Source: GCA-001735895 sp964488685 (GTDB lineage: Bacteria > Pseudomonadota > Gammaproteobacteria > GCA-001735895). From it: 14,199 bases of DNA. Positions 13,677 to 14,199 of this stretch are shown piece after piece; position 1 is the first letter of the stretch; each line of letters opens with the position of its first letter. The DNA lies in contig CAZAVY010000078.1 in the NCBI GenBank assembly GCA_964488685.1, positions 1 to 14,199 on the forward strand, given 5' to 3'. The notes beneath the pieces are model-generated. The model was given only the letters and a program-made list of their open reading frames with translations, was not told the DNA's origin and searched no databases. Made by a program: the position numbers and the translations under genes.

Positions 13677-13721
13677 CTCATAACCCGGTATTGACTGGTT
13701 CGAATCCGGTGCCCGCTCACA
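13677..13721 (+). other. 3' half of a tRNA-Met-like gene (tRNA fragment, possible attachment-site scar)
   Basis: CTCATAACCCG (13677-13687) equals the anticodon loop (CAT at 13679-13681) and 3' anticodon strand of initiator-type tRNA-Met. Twenty bases then lead, with the same spacing as in E. coli tRNA-fMet, through a perfect T arm (ACTGG-TTCGAAT-CCGGT, 13694-13710) to an acceptor-like GCCCGCT and ACA. The matching 5' acceptor (AGCGGGC) and 5' anticodon strand are missing upstream, so it cannot be a working tRNA. tRNA 3' halves from the anticodon loop onward are typical att remnants of tyrosine recombinases; a decayed whole tRNA is the alternative. Confidence 0.55.
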
Positions 13722-13752
13722 ACTTATTCCACGGCACCGCAGCTAAAGCGAG

Positions 13753-14199
13753 GTTTCAATCCACGCGCCCGCGAAGGGCGCGACTTTTCTGTTGCCAGGA
13801 GAATCATGTCAGCAGAGTGTTTCAATCCACGCGCCCGCGAAGGGCGCGACTAATATATCGATTGCGTAGTTCGTCGGCTTGCTCGTTTCAATCCACGCGC
13901 CCGCGAAGGGCGCGACCAAAGTATTTTTATGGTCGCCGACGAGTGAGGAGTTTCAATCCACGCGCCCGCGAAGGGCGCGACGGTGGTGTTGATTAGCGAT
14001 CCATCCTCTGCGCTGTTTCAATCCACGCGCCCGCGAAGGGCGCGACCGGTAATAACTTCTGCCCTGATTTGGCTTCCATTGTTTCAATCCACGCGCCCGC
14101 GAAGGGCGCGACTGTAATATTCGTTTGTTGCCCGCCAGACCAGTGCGTTTCAATCCACGCGCCCGCGAAGGGCGCGACTCGACGCCTGCACCATTCTGT
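13753..14199 (-). CRISPR. CRISPR array, type I-C-like repeats, leader-distal end
   Basis: Seven identical 32-bp repeats start at 13753, 13819, 13885, 13950, 14015, 14081 and 14147. The six complete spacers are 34, 34, 33, 33, 34 and 34 bp, and a seventh is cut by the window edge at 14199. The repeat contains a 7-bp stem CGCGCCC/GGGCGCG. On the minus strand it reads GTCGCGCC...GTGGATTGAAAC, the form of type I-C (Cas5d-processed) repeats, with ATTGAAAC as the 5' handle of the crRNA. Transcription should therefore run right to left, with leader and newest spacers beyond 14199 and the oldest spacer next to 13785. No cas gene is in the window. I see no match of a spacer to the rest of the window. 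Confidence 0.97.

Larger units (their letters stand above)
12959..13747. mobile_element. Candidate inserted cassette bounded by 9-bp direct repeats
   Basis: GCAGCTAAA occurs at 12959-12967, 10 bp after the lone CRISPR repeat, and again at 13739-13747, 5 bp before the first array repeat. The enclosed 770 bp contain a promoter, two tiny overlapping genes, a terminator, a second hairpin and the 3' half of a tRNA-Met-like gene. Collapsing the segment to one copy of the 9-mer would leave two CRISPR repeats about 24 bp apart, shorter than the usual 33-34 bp spacer here. No transposase or terminal inverted repeat is visible, so the mechanism is open. Confidence 0.4.

Noticed and set aside
13661..13996. 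Open frame of 111 codons on the plus strand with repeated peptide blocks, and its minus-strand counterpart at 13953-14153
   Set aside because: The repeated peptides are simply translations of the CRISPR repeats; neither is a gene.

Overview
The window looks like a chromosomal segment of a gammaproteobacterium, probably a free-living or host-associated marine one. The block xseA / guaB-guaA-tadA / mltF is a gammaproteobacterial arrangement and its proteins read as typical members of their families. No rRNA or other taxonomic marker is present, so the assignment below class level is inference.

Layout. (1) 1-4.9 kb is a degraded accessory region. Three catabolic or transport genes, all on the minus strand, survive only as frameshifted or deleted remnants: an M24 creatinase/Xaa-Pro-peptidase-like (DddP-like) protein, a family-5 (peptide-type) ABC substrate-binding protein, and an FAD-dependent dimethylglycine/sarcosine dehydrogenase with a GcvT-like domain. 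A 210-bp palindromic MITE-like element sits exactly at the stop codon of the binding-protein remnant. Two intact small modules are scattered in this wreckage: a MazE/MazF-like toxin-antitoxin pair next to an intact tRNA-Ser(GGA), and a two-gene cassette (ribbon-helix-helix protein plus coiled-coil protein) with its own promoter and palindromic operator, lodged inside the dehydrogenase remnant. (2) 4.9-12.2 kb is conserved core: yaaA and mltF on the plus strand, the convergent operon guaB-guaA-tadA on the minus strand, and the divergent xseA. These genes serve oxidative stress protection, cell-wall recycling, GMP synthesis, tRNA wobble editing and mismatch/repair exonuclease activity. (3) 12.2-13.0 kb holds a small secreted DUF1566-like protein and a broken ORF. 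(4) 12.9-14.2 kb is a type I-C-like CRISPR array with seven identical 32-bp repeats that runs off the right edge. A lone degenerate repeat lies about 800 bp to its left.

The most interesting part is the gap between the lone repeat and the array. It contains a second tiny two-gene cassette (membrane coiled-coil protein plus ribbon-helix-helix protein) with promoter and terminator, followed by the 3' half of a tRNA-Met-like gene, and the segment is bracketed by a 9-bp direct repeat. This suggests a small mobile cassette inserted at the leader-distal end of the CRISPR array. Repeat orientation places the leader, and probably the cas genes, to the right of the window.
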